DNA of 64,000 nt from Chelativorans alearensis (GCF_010993735.1 NZ_WQNI01000002.1:372001-436000); one strand, 5' to 3'; positions 34,465 through 45,092 are shown, numbered from the stretch's first letter. Numbers and translations are program-made. The notes: generated by a model not told the origin, from the sequence alone.

Positions 34465-35166
34465 CTATTTCCGCACAATGGTGCGCATGTCCTGAACGCG
34501 CTCGTCGTCCAGGGAGGATGCGGGGTGCGGGGTTGGCACGAGACCGCGCGTCAGCGCGGCCACGTATTTGGCGTATTCGATGACGAGAACGCGCAAAGCG
34601 TCGGGATTGGCGAGCCAGGCGTTGCCGGAAAGCGGGGTGTTGACCACCGGATAGGGCTGCAGATCGGCCTCCGGCAGAATGCGGCGCATCTCCAGGAGGC
34701 TGCGCGGCATGTGGTAGTTGTTGGTCACGACGATGATGCTGCCATAGGTGTTGGCGCTCGCCCATTTGGCGCTTTCCTCGGCATTGCCGATGGTATTCAG
34801 CGCGACCCGATCGATATCGATGCAGCAGTTGAAAAGGTTGCTGTCGCCGCCTGTGGCAAGCCGGAGATCGTCGCGCCGGGCCACGGGATTGACGCCGCTG
34901 ATGAGCAGGCGCTTGCCCTTGCCCGCCTTCAGGAGGTGGAGCCCGGTATCGATGCGCGACTGGCCGCCGGTGAGGACGACGATGCCGTCCGCCGTCCGCA
35001 ACTCGGGTGGCGCCTTAAGGTTCGCCACATGATCGAGGAAGAGGGCAAAGCCGAGCACGAAGGCAAACGCACAGGCGGCAAGGGCTGCCATGCCCGCGCG
35101 CAGCAGCAACCGCCCACGGCGACGCTGCGAATCAGCCCTGGCCGACATGCCCGCAATCTCGCTCAT
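34465..35166 (-). CDS. YdcF/DUF218 family membrane protein
   Basis: 233 residues with one N-terminal membrane segment (about 22-45) and a periplasmic or cytosolic DUF218 domain: DGIVVLTGGQSRIDTGLHLL, LLISGVNP, then ANTYGSIIVVTNNYHMPRSL near the end of the domain. Members such as SanA and ElyC act in envelope integrity; the precise role here is unknown. It lies between plsC and ftsX, all leftward. Confidence 0.88.
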   Translation of the reverse strand: MSEIAGMSARADSQRRRGRLLLRAGMAALAACAFAFVLGFALFLDHVANLKAPPELRTADGIVVLTGGQSRIDTGLHLLKAGKGKRLLISGVNPVARRDDLRLATGGDSNLFNCCIDIDRVALNTIGNAEESAKWASANTYGSIIVVTNNYHMPRSLLEMRRILPEADLQPYPVVNTPLSGNAWLANPDALRVLVIEYAKYVAALTRGLVPTPHPASSLDDERVQDMRTIVRK

Positions 35167-35242
35167 ATCGCATGGTTAATGTCCAAATGCGGCGAGGGAT
35201 AGTCCTCGCCGGGCACCAGAAATAAAAAGATTCAAGCCGCGC

Positions 35243-36241
35243 TCACGTCTCGATCCGCTTCAGATGAGCCATGACGGTGACATGCGAGGTCGCCGCCGTC
35301 AGCACCGCGATCAGTATCACGACCAGCGCTACGCCGAGATAACCGGACGTACCGATGGCGAAATTGCCGAACAGCGCCGCCGTCTGGTCGCCCTCCGGCG
35401 TGGCGACGTTGCGCGAGGACCACCAGGAAAACAGTACGAAGACGATGATGGCGGCCGCCCCCCCGGCGGCCGCGCCGCGCGATCCGGCCAGAAGGAAGTG
35501 CCGGCGGAACTCCCGCGCGATGAACGGCGCCTCCGCTCCCACGAAATGCATGACCTCGATGACGTGGCCGTTGCCCGCCATGGCGCCGCGCGTGGCGAAG
35601 ATCACCGTCAGCGCCGTCGCCGAAAGCATGAGCGCCAGGACGGCCATGCCGATTGTCACCGTGGTGCGCGCCATGGCCACCAGCCGGTCCACCCATGTGC
35701 GGTGATCGTCGAGCGCGGCGTTCGGCACGGCCTCCGCCAACTCGGCGCGCATGGCCGCAAAGTCCGGCCGCTCCACAGGATCGATGGTGACGATGACGAG
35801 CCTGGGCACCGGCAGTTCGTCGATGTCGAGCCCCGGCCCCAGCCACGGCTCGAGCAGGCGCGTCGTCGCCTCCCGGCTGACGATATTGGCGCCGCGCACG
35901 CCGCGATGGCCGGCGGCGATGTCGCGCGCGTCGGCAAGCGCGGCTTCCATATCCAGCCCGTCCGCCGGCTTGATCTGGATCGTCGCCTCGCGCGCGATCT
36001 GCGTCTGCCATGTGGCGGCGGTGTCGCGCACCAGGGTCACCGCACCCAGCGTCAGGCACGAAAGGAAGGTCATGATGGCAACGACGAGGATCATCGCGCG
36101 CGCGGCGATGTTGTCGGGCGGCACGATGGGCGTCTGCTTGCGCGCCAGGGTCCTGGCGGCCTGCTGGCGAACGCCGGCGCTGACCTTGTCCTTCAGCTTG
36201 ACGGCGGGATGCAGCGCCTTCGCGGCTTTGGCCTTAGTCAT
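35243..36241 (-). CDS. ftsX: Cell-division ABC permease FtsX
   Basis: 332 residues: basic cytoplasmic N-terminus, first membrane segment about 46-70, a periplasmic domain (about 72-195) that in other bacteria recruits amidase activators, then three membrane helices to the C-terminus. GHVIEVMHFVGAEAPFIARE matches the FtsX coupling region. It overlaps ftsE by 8 bp. With FtsE it transmits ATP-driven movement to peptidoglycan hydrolases at the septum. Confidence 0.9.
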   Translation of the reverse strand: MTKAKAAKALHPAVKLKDKVSAGVRQQAARTLARKQTPIVPPDNIAARAMILVVAIMTFLSCLTLGAVTLVRDTAATWQTQIAREATIQIKPADGLDMEAALADARDIAAGHRGVRGANIVSREATTRLLEPWLGPGLDIDELPVPRLVIVTIDPVERPDFAAMRAELAEAVPNAALDDHRTWVDRLVAMARTTVTIGMAVLALMLSATALTVIFATRGAMAGNGHVIEVMHFVGAEAPFIAREFRRHFLLAGSRGAAAGGAAAIIVFVLFSWWSSRNVATPEGDQTAALFGNFAIGTSGYLGVALVVILIAVLTAATSHVTVMAHLKRIET

Positions 36242-36893
36242 AGATATCCAGCCTTCCGCCCGAAAGCACCATGCGCCGCGCCTCCACCTGTTCCATCAGG
36301 CCGATGTCGTGTGTGGCGATGACGACGGCGGTTCCCATCCGGTTGAGCTCGATCAAAAGGCGCAGTAGCCTGCGGGCAAGCTGCGGGTCCACGTTGCCCG
36401 TCGGCTCGTCGGCAAGCAGGATGCGCGGCTGCTCGATGAGGGCGCGGGCAATGGCGGCGCGCTGCTTTTCGCCGCCCGAAAGCACCGGCGGCAGCACGTG
36501 CATGCGGTCGCCCAATCCGACCCATTTCAGAAGCTCGACCACGTCGCCGCGATAGCTCGCTTCCTCGCGCCCGCGCACGCGCAGCGGCAGCGCGACGTTC
36601 TCATAGGTCGTCATGTGGTCGAGCAGCCGGAAATCCTGGAAGACCACGCCGATGCGCCGGCGCAGGAGCGGCAGCTCCTGCCGCGTCACGCGCGAGCGGT
36701 CCTTGCCGAAGATGGTGATGAGGCCGCGTGTCGGCTTGAGCGACATGAAGAGGAGGCGCAGAAGCGTCGTCTTGCCTGTTCCCGACGGCCCGCTCAGGAA
36801 CTGGAACGAACGCTCGGGCAGATGGAAGGAGACGTCGCGGAGCACCTCCGGACCCATCCCGTATCTGAGGCCTACATTCTCGAAACGAATCAC
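36234..36893 (-). CDS. ftsE: Cell-division ATPase FtsE
   Basis: 219 residues from a GTG at 36893; the open frame extends further upstream but homologues begin (M/V)IRFENVGLRYG. Walker A GPSGTGKTT, Q-loop VVFQDFRLLDHMTTYENV, signature LSGGEKQR, Walker B ILLADEPTGNVD, switch His in ATHDIGLM. The YENVALPLRV segment is typical of FtsE. First gene of ftsEX, divergent from 37073-37720. Confidence 0.92.
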   Translation of the reverse strand: MIRFENVGLRYGMGPEVLRDVSFHLPERSFQFLSGPSGTGKTTLLRLLFMSLKPTRGLITIFGKDRSRVTRQELPLLRRRIGVVFQDFRLLDHMTTYENVALPLRVRGREEASYRGDVVELLKWVGLGDRMHVLPPVLSGGEKQRAAIARALIEQPRILLADEPTGNVDPQLARRLLRLLIELNRMGTAVVIATHDIGLMEQVEARRMVLSGGRLDIYD

Positions 36894-37072
36894 GTGGGGC
36901 GACCTGCGTGCTGGGCGTGGAGCGGACAAGCCTCCGCCGGTGCGAACCCGACCTTCGAGGCGCATGGTAAACCGATGGTTAACATGACCACGAAAACCGC
37001 AAAAATGGCGAAGCATTAACCATTTTGATTTAGCCAAGAACGGCCGGCGACGAAAGAACGGTTCTGCCCCGA

Positions 37073-37720
37073 ATGCCCGAAAAACGAAGTCGAGCGCCCG
37101 TTTCGGGCGAAATCATCGTCGAGGGGGAGCCCGCTGCCGCAGGCTTCGGGCCGCCTGATGCCGTCTCCAGCCCGTTTATCGATATCCTCGAGGCCGAATA
37201 CGAGACGCTGGCTCCGCAAGGAAGGATGCTGCAGGCTGCTGGCGCGGCGACGGCGGCAACAGCGCCTCCTTCGGGCCTCGACATGCTGCGCGGTGGCGCA
37301 AGCCACACTTCGGAACGAGGCCTTTCGCTCGGCAATCCGGCCTTTTGGGCATTCGGCCTTCTCGCCGTGGCCGGCGCTTTCTGGGTCTCCGGTGGCCATG
37401 CTGCGCTCGACCGTGTGTCGCCGGCGTGGGCGCAAGGCTCCGCCTCCGCCTTGCGCATCGCCGGGTTGGAAAGCCGCATGGAGCGCTCCGGCGGAAGAGC
37501 CCTTTTGCTGATCGACGGGGAGGCGGTCAATAAAGGCGGCGAGACCGAACGCCTGCCCGACCTGTCCATCAACGTGCTGGACATGGCGGGCCGCACGACC
37601 CACTATTTCCTGGGGACAAGCGGCAAGCATCTGGCGGCCGGCGAACGCTTCGCCTTCTCCAGCCGGCTTGCCGCTCCTAAGGATGGCGTGAAGTCGGTCT
37701 CGGTGACGTTCAGGGAGTAG
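37073..37720 (+). CDS. Hypothetical membrane protein divergent from ftsE
   Basis: 215 residues: a Pro/Ala/Glu-rich disordered cytoplasmic part (1-95), one membrane segment (about 98-115, NPAFWAFGLLAVAGAFWVSG), then an exported beta domain (about 125-215, ALRIAGLESRME and SINVLDMAGRTTHYF). The C-terminal domain is of the DUF3426/FxLYD kind seen after a single membrane helix, in rhizobial genes divergent from ftsEX. No zinc ribbon is in frame. It is 8 bp from hpt. Confidence 0.7.
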   Translation: MPEKRSRAPVSGEIIVEGEPAAAGFGPPDAVSSPFIDILEAEYETLAPQGRMLQAAGAATAATAPPSGLDMLRGGASHTSERGLSLGNPAFWAFGLLAVAGAFWVSGGHAALDRVSPAWAQGSASALRIAGLESRMERSGGRALLLIDGEAVNKGGETERLPDLSINVLDMAGRTTHYFLGTSGKHLAAGERFAFSSRLAAPKDGVKSVSVTFRE

Positions 37721-37728
37721 CGCCAACA

Positions 37729-38271
37729 ATGCCTGTTGTACGCGGTAAGGAAATCGAAGTTCTTTTCTCCGCCTCGGCGATCGCGCGGCGCAACCTGGAG
37801 CTCGCCAAGGAGGTCGCCTCGCGCGACTATCATGACCTGCTGGTCGTTTCCGTGCTGAAAGGCTCCTTCATCTTCGCCGCCGATCTCATCCGCGCCATGC
37901 ACGATGCGGGTATCTCGCCTGAGGTCGAGTTCATCATGATCTCCAGCTACGGGGCGGGCACCACGAGCGGCGAGATCAAGGTCCTGCGCGACATCGACAA
38001 CGATGTGAAGGGCCGCGATATCCTCCTGATCGACGACATCCTGGAGTCCGGCAAGACGCTCAAATACACGCGCGACCTGATGCTGTCGCGCGGCGCCAAG
38101 TCCGTTTCCATCGCTGTCCTGCTCGACAAGCACTCGCGCCGCCAGGCGAGCCTGGATGCCGATTTCGTGGGTTTCGAATGCCCCGACTATTTCGTCGTCG
38201 GCTACGGGATGGACGTTGCGCATGCCTTCCGCGAGCTTCCTTTCGTCGGCGTGGTGAAAGGCGACGCGTGA
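37729..38271 (+). CDS. hpt: Hypoxanthine phosphoribosyltransferase
   Basis: 180 residues. The PRPP-binding loop with acidic residues is DILLIDDILESGKTLKYT. The N-terminal VVSVLKGSFIFAADLIRAM and the flexible-loop SSYGAGTTSGEIKVLRDI are typical of bacterial Hpt, and the purine-binding end is DYFVVGYGMD. Salvages hypoxanthine and guanine. It is followed by the CpdR-like gene 59 bp downstream. Confidence 0.95.
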   Translation: MPVVRGKEIEVLFSASAIARRNLELAKEVASRDYHDLLVVSVLKGSFIFAADLIRAMHDAGISPEVEFIMISSYGAGTTSGEIKVLRDIDNDVKGRDILLIDDILESGKTLKYTRDLMLSRGAKSVSIAVLLDKHSRRQASLDADFVGFECPDYFVVGYGMDVAHAFRELPFVGVVKGDA

Positions 38272-38330
38272 ACCTTTTCGGTCGGTAGTCGTTCAGCGAA
38301 CTGTTAAGGATTGATGGCGACAATCGCGGC

Positions 38331-38696
38331 ATGGCTAGACTGCTGATCGTTGAGGACGACCTCTCCGTCCGCTCCTTCACCGCCCGGGCGCTCACCGCTG
38401 CCGGCCATTCGGTCGAGACGGCGGAAGACGGGGTGGAAGGGCTTCAAAAGATAGAGGCGGCGGCAGGCGGGTTCGACCTGGTGCTGTCCGACATCCGCAT
38501 GCCGGCGATGGACGGCATAGAGATGGCGCGCGCCGCGGCGAGCGCCTTTCCCAGCCTTCGCCTCCTCCTGATGACTGGGTTCGCCGACCAGCGCGAGCGT
38601 GCTGCCGAGCTGGAGGGCACCGTGAAAGGCGTGGTCAACAAGCCCTTTACGCTGGCCGAGATCCGCAACCGCGTGGGCGAGGCGCTGGCTGCGTAG
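38331..38696 (+). CDS. cpdR: CpdR-like single-domain response regulator
   Basis: 121 residues, one receiver domain: acidic pocket IVEDD, phospho-acceptor D54 (LVLSDIRMPAMDG), switch region LLLMTGFADQRERA and NKPFTLAEIR. The MTG(F/Y)ADQRERA sequence is characteristic of CpdR, which, when unphosphorylated, directs the ClpXP protease to the cell pole to degrade CtrA. The lack of an output domain agrees. Confidence 0.82.
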   Translation: MARLLIVEDDLSVRSFTARALTAAGHSVETAEDGVEGLQKIEAAAGGFDLVLSDIRMPAMDGIEMARAAASAFPSLRLLLMTGFADQRERAAELEGTVKGVVNKPFTLAEIRNRVGEALAA

Positions 38697-38790
38697 AAAC
38701 GGCTTTCCCGAAAAATACCATCGCGGCGCTGTAGCCACGCCGCTACCAATCGAAATCCGGAAAGGAATGCCGGCCGCATGGAGAGCTGAA

Positions 38791-39369
38791 ATGACAAGGG
38801 GACGGGTCGAGGCTTTTTCCGACGGGGTTCTGGCCATCGTCATCACAATCATGGTGCTGGAGATGAAGGTGCCCCATGGCGCCGACTGGGCAGCCGTCCT
38901 CCCGCTGTGGCCGGTCTTCCTGTCCTATATCCTGTCCTTCGCCCATGTCGGCATCTATTGGAACAACCATCATCACATGTTCCATGCCGTCAAGCGTGTC
39001 GACGGCCCGGTGCTGTGGGCCAATCTGCACCTCCTGTTCTGGCTGTCGCTCATGCCGTTCGCGACCGGCTGGATGGGAGAGAATCATTTCGCGCCGCTGC
39101 CTGTCGCCCTGTACGGTGGCGTGCTCATCATGGCGGCCGTCGCCTATTTCATCCTGGTGCACACTCTCCTGCGCCTGCATGGGGGCGACACGGCCTTCGC
39201 CAAGGCGATCGGCAGCGATTTCAAAGGCAAGGTCTCGGTCGTCATCTATGCCGCCGCCATTCCGCTTGCCTTCGTCACCGAGTGGCTCGCCTTGGCCTTT
39301 TACGTCGCCGTTGCCGTGATGTGGTTCATCCCCGACCGCCGCTTCGAACGCGTCCCGATGGAGCGCTAG
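38791..39369 (+). CDS. TMEM175-family (DUF1211) potassium-channel-like membrane protein
   Basis: 192 residues from ATG 38791 (GGAGAGCTGAA upstream; ATG 38767 is in frame but lacks a site). Six membrane helices; the first has the family signature RVEAFSDGVLAIVITIMVLE, which lines the pore in bacterial TMEM175 channels. HVGIYWNNHHHMFHAV follows. Its stop codon TAG is formed by the left end of a palindromic repeat (39367-39475), and an intrinsic terminator follows. Confidence 0.9.
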   Translation: MTRGRVEAFSDGVLAIVITIMVLEMKVPHGADWAAVLPLWPVFLSYILSFAHVGIYWNNHHHMFHAVKRVDGPVLWANLHLLFWLSLMPFATGWMGENHFAPLPVALYGGVLIMAAVAYFILVHTLLRLHGGDTAFAKAIGSDFKGKVSVVIYAAAIPLAFVTEWLALAFYVAVAVMWFIPDRRFERVPMER

Positions 39370-39475
39370 AGCAATTCCAGGAAAAGTGGGAACCGGTTTT
39401 CCGTCCGGAATAGCGTAAAATCAAAAGGTTAGATCATTTCATCGTTTCCGTGAAACGGTGAAATGATCTGAAAAA
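39367..39475. repeat. Rhizobial palindromic repeat, copy A
   Basis: The left module TAGAGCAATTCCAGGAAAAG (start) is an imperfect palindrome to about 39412. The right module is a strong hairpin with 17 bp arms (39432-39448 and 39452-39468, one mismatch). Copies B and C are at 48355 and about 62450. The first three bases form the stop codon of the preceding gene. Confidence 0.85.
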
Positions 39476-39477
39476 AG

Positions 39478-39515
39478 CGAAGCGCGGCCGGAGGCCGGCC
39501 GCGCCTTTTTCGTGT
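39478..39515. terminator. Bidirectional intrinsic terminator
   Basis: A perfect 10 bp stem GCGCGGCCGG/CCGGCCGCGC (39482-39491 and 39495-39504) with loop AGG. On the plus strand it is followed by CTTTTT, and on the minus strand by TTCGCTTTTTT. It serves both the rightward channel gene and the leftward groESL operon. Confidence 0.88.
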
Positions 39516-39531
39516 CGCCGATCGGACGTTT

Positions 39532-41184
<1,653 letters not shown>

Positions 41185-41205
41185 TCAACGACCGTACGGG
41201 CGCGC

Positions 41206-41520
41206 TCAGGCGGCCCTTTTTGTCGAGGCCGCGGCCTCTATGATGCCGAGCACGTCGCTCTCCTTCATGATGAGAAGGTCTTCGCCCTTGAGGCGAATTT
41301 CCGTGCCCGACCACTTGCCGAAGAGAATGCGGTCGCCGACCTTCACCTCCAGCGGCACGAGCTCGCCGTTGTCGGCGCGCGCACCGGGCCCGACGGCCAG
41401 CACCTCGCCTTCCTGCGGCTTTTCCTTCGCGGTATCGGGAATGATGACCCCTCCCGCCGTTTTCTCCTCCGCTTCTATGCGGCGGACGACCAAGCGGTCA
41501 TGCAAGGGACGGAACTTCAT
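41206..41520 (-). CDS. groES: 10 kDa co-chaperonin GroES
   Basis: 104 residues: [20 protein letters not shown], the mobile loop [20 protein letters not shown] and the end [13 protein letters not shown]. Seven-membered ring that caps GroEL. ATG with GGAGGAAGAC upstream; 45 bp before groEL, and 136 bp downstream of CIRCE. Confidence 0.96.
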   Translation of the reverse strand: MKFRPLHDRLVVRRIEAEEKTAGGVIIPDTAKEKPQEGEVLAVGPGARADNGELVPLEVKVGDRILFGKWSGTEIRLKGEDLLIMKESDVLGIIEAAASTKRAA

Positions 41521-41655
41521 GTCTTCCTCCTAAAGACAATGAGTGAAGCACCTCCCGCGCCGGCCTCCCCGGCGCGGCACGCGGCCCGTTGCGGCACCGC
41601 GCGAAGAAAATTTGGTCGCAAAAAAGTTCCCGTTCAAGAGGCGGAAAGGGAAAAA

Positions 41656-41682
41656 TTAGCACTCATCGTATGAGAGTGCCAA
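41656..41682 (-). promoter_or_regulatory. CIRCE element of groESL
   Basis: TTAGCACTC-N9-GAGTGCCAA. This is the HrcA-binding inverted repeat with one changed base in the right arm on the plus strand (GAGTGCtAA expected). It lies upstream of leftward groES; HrcA repression relieved by heat shock is expected. Confidence 0.93.
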
Positions 41683-41725
41683 AAAACCGTTGGGGTATGC
41701 ACGGCACGCCGGCCGCCAAGCGCCC

Positions 41726-44281
41726 TCACTGCATATCGAGCAGCCGCTCCAGGTATTCGCGCTCCAGCTCGGGGCTCAGCGCATCGCCCAGCCGGCGGCG
41801 GATGGCTTCGAGGATCTCGCGCGCGCGCTGCGTGTCGATCTCGTCCGGTACGTCGACGGAATCGCCGAAGTCCGGCCCGGTCGTCGCGCGCGGACGGCCC
41901 AGCGGGTCCCTTCCTGCCCTGTCCTGGCGGCCGCCCTGCTGGCCTTCGCCCTGCTGGCCGCGCATGGCCTGCTGCATCTGGTTCATCATATCCTGCGCGC
42001 CGCGCCGCAGCGCCTCCAGCGCGCGGCCCTGTTCGCCGACAGCACGCTCGCCCTGACCTTCGCCGAGTGCGCCTTCGGCTCCCTCCATCGCCTCGCCGGC
42101 CTCGCCGAAACCCTCGCCGGGCTGGATGCCCAGGCCTTCGAGCCCCTCCATCAGGCTTTGCAGGTCGCCCCGCAGGCCGCCCTGTCCCTCCTGCAGGCCT
42201 CGCAGCGCCTCGGCAAGCTCTTCAGGCGACATGCCTTGACCTTGCTGGCCCTGGCCCCCCTGACCTTGCTGGCCCTGTTGCCCCTGTTGCCCCTGTTGCC
42301 CTTGTTGCCCTTGCTGGCCGCGCTGCTGCTGGTCGAGGCGGAAGGTCTCGTTCATCATCTCCTGCTGGCGGCGCATGATCTCGCCCAGCCGGTCCATCTG
42401 CTGGCGCATCTCGGACTGCTGCCCGCCGCCCTGGCCCTGCTGCGACCTGCCTGCCTGCAGGTTGTTCATCATGTTCTCGAGCTGCGAGAGAAGGTCCTGC
42501 GCCTGGTCGCGGGCGCCCGACTTGGCGAGTTCCTCGATCTGGTCGAGCATGCGCTCCAGGTCGCTCTGCCGCATGGTTTCGCCGTCCTGGCTCTCGGCGA
42601 AATCCTGGTTCTGCATGGCGCGCTCGGCGAACTCGCGCAGGAACTCCTGCATCGCCGTGCGCAATTCGTCCATCAGCCGCTCGATTTCCTCGTCGCTCGC
42701 CCCCTCCTCGAGGGCCTGCCGGAGCGCCTCCTGGGCCTGGCGCAGGCGCCGCTCGGCGGCGGTCAGGTCGCCGTCCTCGATGATCAGCGCGATCTCCCAA
42801 AGTTCGTCCACCACCGCACGCAGCGTCTCATCCCTGTCGGCGGCTCCAAGGCGCGAGCGCGCGGCAGAAATCAGCAGGAAATGCGAGGGCTCGTCGAACG
42901 TCTCCTCCGGCCACATGATGAGGGCATCCATGAGCGCCAGGACGCGGGGCTGCTCTTTCCTGTTCAGCGCCAGAATGCGCCGCTGCTCGATCAGCGCCTG
43001 GGCCAGCGGGTTGGTGAAAGGCCGTTGCGGCAGGACGAAGGTCCTGGTCTCGCTCTCGCCCGTCTGCTCGGCCGCGTCCCTGGCCGAAAGCGTCAGGTCT
43101 ACCGGAAGCCCCGCCCACGGGTGCTCCCTCAGGTCGCGCGAGGTCTTGGCCGCCGCCCCATCCCGGTTGCCGCGGCGCGGCAAGGAGAGCGGCATTTCCG
43201 GCGCCTCGTAGAGCGGCTGTGCATCGGGGTTCGGCTCGGGCAGTGCGAACAGCGCCTCGGCACCCACGGCGCCGTAGTCGTCCTCGATCTCGTAGGCCAA
43301 CTCCAGCGTCCCGTTCACCGCGCGCCTGGGCTCCTCTGTGAAGCGGATCTCGGGCGGCGTGTCGGGCACCACCGAGAATTGCCAGCGCTCCACCTCGCGT
43401 CCACCATCGGCAAGGCTGACGGTGCCTGCACCGCTAAGCGTCTTGGAAAAACGCAGCGCCCCGCCCGCCGGGTCCGCTCCTCCTTCTGGCTCGATCGCCC
43501 GCTCCGCGCCGCCCGCGTCGATGAAGGACAGCGCCTCTTCGCCCGAACCGCCGCTCACACGCACGGCCACGATGCTGTTCTGCGGCACGGCGAAGTCCCG
43601 CCGCTCGCGATTGGCGTCGGCGGTCAGGTAAATGGGTGCGCGTCCCGTATAGGGCGGCGGGGTGACCCAGGCATCGACGCGTGCCGGCGCGACGTCCGTC
43701 CGCGCCGGCGGCTGGAACGCGTCGGCGATGCGCCCACCATAGGGGCCCGTCGAATAGGCAAGTGCAGTGACGAACAGCAGCGCGGCGACAGCGCGCAATC
43801 CCCAAGGGTCGCGCTCGGGAACCGACGTTTGCGGCAGATCGCCGTGCAGGCGCGAGAGCCGCTCGGCCATCCGCTTCTGGTGCTCGCGCCACAGCGCGGA
43901 GGCAAAGGCGTCCCCATCGCCGCTGCCGGCCAGCCGGTCGGACTGTACGGAGACCGGCGCATGCTCAAGCAGGTTCGCCCGCTCTATGCGGCGGTCGATC
44001 TGGCTCGCCACAGGCATGCGAAACAGCCTGAGCGGCAACAGAGAGGCAAGCGCGGCAATCGCCAGCAGCGCCAGCAGGCCGAGCCGTACCCAATCCGGCA
44101 GGAAGCGGAAGACGCCGAACCACGCAAGGCTCAGGAACAGGCTCGTCACCACCACGAAAGGCAGGACGAGCGGCCACAGGCGTTCGACCAGGATCGCGCC
44201 GCGCACCACCGCGCGCGTCCGTGCAAGCCGGGCGAGAAGCCCGGACATTGGGCGATCAATGAAGCGGTGCTCGGCCATCAT
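41726..44281 (-). CDS. TIGR02302/DUF4175 large membrane protein
   Basis: 851 residues. Two membrane helices near the N-terminus (about 38-80), a long extracytoplasmic region of beta-rich domains (about 150-420, WVTPPPYTGRAPIYLTADAN), and a C-terminal half (about 420-851) that is helical, rich in Glu and Gln, and includes a Gly/Gln repeat (encoded at 42223-42330). The arrangement is that of TIGR02302, an alphaproteobacterial family of unknown function. It is transcribed away from groES. Likely envelope-associated. Confidence 0.88.
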   Translation of the reverse strand: MMAEHRFIDRPMSGLLARLARTRAVVRGAILVERLWPLVLPFVVVTSLFLSLAWFGVFRFLPDWVRLGLLALLAIAALASLLPLRLFRMPVASQIDRRIERANLLEHAPVSVQSDRLAGSGDGDAFASALWREHQKRMAERLSRLHGDLPQTSVPERDPWGLRAVAALLFVTALAYSTGPYGGRIADAFQPPARTDVAPARVDAWVTPPPYTGRAPIYLTADANRERRDFAVPQNSIVAVRVSGGSGEEALSFIDAGGAERAIEPEGGADPAGGALRFSKTLSGAGTVSLADGGREVERWQFSVVPDTPPEIRFTEEPRRAVNGTLELAYEIEDDYGAVGAEALFALPEPNPDAQPLYEAPEMPLSLPRRGNRDGAAAKTSRDLREHPWAGLPVDLTLSARDAAEQTGESETRTFVLPQRPFTNPLAQALIEQRRILALNRKEQPRVLALMDALIMWPEETFDEPSHFLLISAARSRLGAADRDETLRAVVDELWEIALIIEDGDLTAAERRLRQAQEALRQALEEGASDEEIERLMDELRTAMQEFLREFAERAMQNQDFAESQDGETMRQSDLERMLDQIEELAKSGARDQAQDLLSQLENMMNNLQAGRSQQGQGGGQQSEMRQQMDRLGEIMRRQQEMMNETFRLDQQQRGQQGQQGQQGQQGQQGQQGQGGQGQQGQGMSPEELAEALRGLQEGQGGLRGDLQSLMEGLEGLGIQPGEGFGEAGEAMEGAEGALGEGQGERAVGEQGRALEALRRGAQDMMNQMQQAMRGQQGEGQQGGRQDRAGRDPLGRPRATTGPDFGDSVDVPDEIDTQRAREILEAIRRRLGDALSPELEREYLERLLDMQ
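42264..42320 (-). repeat. 9 bp tandem repeat encoding Gly-Gln-Gln
   Basis: On the plus strand CTGTTGCCC-type units repeat about six times in tandem, encoding repeated GQQ in TIGR02302. All units keep the 9 bp period, so length changes by slippage would stay in frame. Confidence 0.8.
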
Positions 44282-44425
44282 GCGTCCAGACTGCCGGGCG
44301 CGCGGCCCGATGCGGCACGCCCTGCTTCCCTAGGATAACATCAAACGCGGCGAAGGCGAGGCGATACGGGCAAAAGATGCCTGCACGCGTCTTCACGACC
44401 GCGTCATCCTTGTCCTCGAATACTG

Positions 44426-44902
44426 TTACTTGCGGTCGACCGCGCCGACGTCAAGAAGCGGCGAGGCGTCGATGGTGCCGGCATTCAGCATGGCACCCAC
44501 CTTTTCCAGCGCCGCCACGACCATCGCCTGCTCCCAGTCGGGCAGCGCCTCGAACTGTTTGGAGAACGTGCGCTGCAGCGGGTCCGGCGCTGCCTTGAGC
44601 ATTTCCAGGCCAGCCTCCGTCGGCGCCACCCAGACGACGCGTCGGTCCTGCTCGCCGCGCGTGCGCGTCACCAGCCCCCGCGCCTCCAGCTTGTCGACCA
44701 GCGCCGTCGCCGTCGCCTGGCCGACGCCGGCTCTTGCGGCGATATCCTTCGGCGTAATGCGCCCTGCGGCAGCGACAATCTCCAGAACGATGAGCTGCGG
44801 CGTCGTCAGCCCGGTCGCGCGCGCCAGGGTTCGGGCATTGAGCTCCGTCGCCCGCAGGATGCGCCTGAGCGCGATGAGGCTGGTCTGGGTGCGGTTTTCC
44901 AT
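44426..44902 (-). CDS. ectR: MarR-type regulator of ectoine genes (EctR)
   Basis: 158 residues. MarR winged helix: TTPQLIVLEIVAAAGRITPK, then GVGQATATALVDKLEARGLV and RTRGEQDRRVVWVAPTEAG. The family tag ADRK-like end is VGAVDRK. It is divergent from ectA, as ectR in halophilic methylotrophs and many alphaproteobacteria. Should repress ect genes at low salt. Confidence 0.88.
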   Translation of the reverse strand: MENRTQTSLIALRRILRATELNARTLARATGLTTPQLIVLEIVAAAGRITPKDIAARAGVGQATATALVDKLEARGLVTRTRGEQDRRVVWVAPTEAGLEMLKAAPDPLQRTFSKQFEALPDWEQAMVVAALEKVGAMLNAGTIDASPLLDVGAVDRK

Positions 44903-45092
44903 GGGGTAGCTTCGTCAGAGAGAGATAACCCTTTGATAGCAGAAAAAAAATGCTTTGATTAGCGAATGAATTTTCGCCGCAAAATCAGACAGAAAGCGCG
45001 CTTTTTGTAGGCATCTGCCCAAAAATTGTGCCGTCACCGGTTGAAATATCATTCGTCAATCGTAATATCCGGCCCGCTCAGGAGAAGAGACC
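44903..45092. promoter_or_regulatory. ectR-ectA divergent control region
   Basis: 190 bp, AT-richer than its flanks. Two direct copies of (G)CTTTGAT(T)AGC lie at 44931-44940 and 44952-44963, about two helical turns apart, separated by an A8 run, close to the ectR start. They are plausible EctR or sigma-factor contact sites. No gene is present. Confidence 0.4.

Noticed and set aside
37058..37080. FCPEC-like zinc-ribbon fragment before the ftsE-divergent gene
   Set aside because: It is in a different frame from the gene and has no second cysteine pair, so it is not an MJ0042-type zinc ribbon.
41690..44338. Rightward 882-codon ORF opposite the TIGR02302 gene
   Set aside because: Long antisense frame caused by high GC third positions. 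It is Leu-rich low-complexity sequence, mirrors the Gln/Gly repeats, and the opposite strand has a known family.
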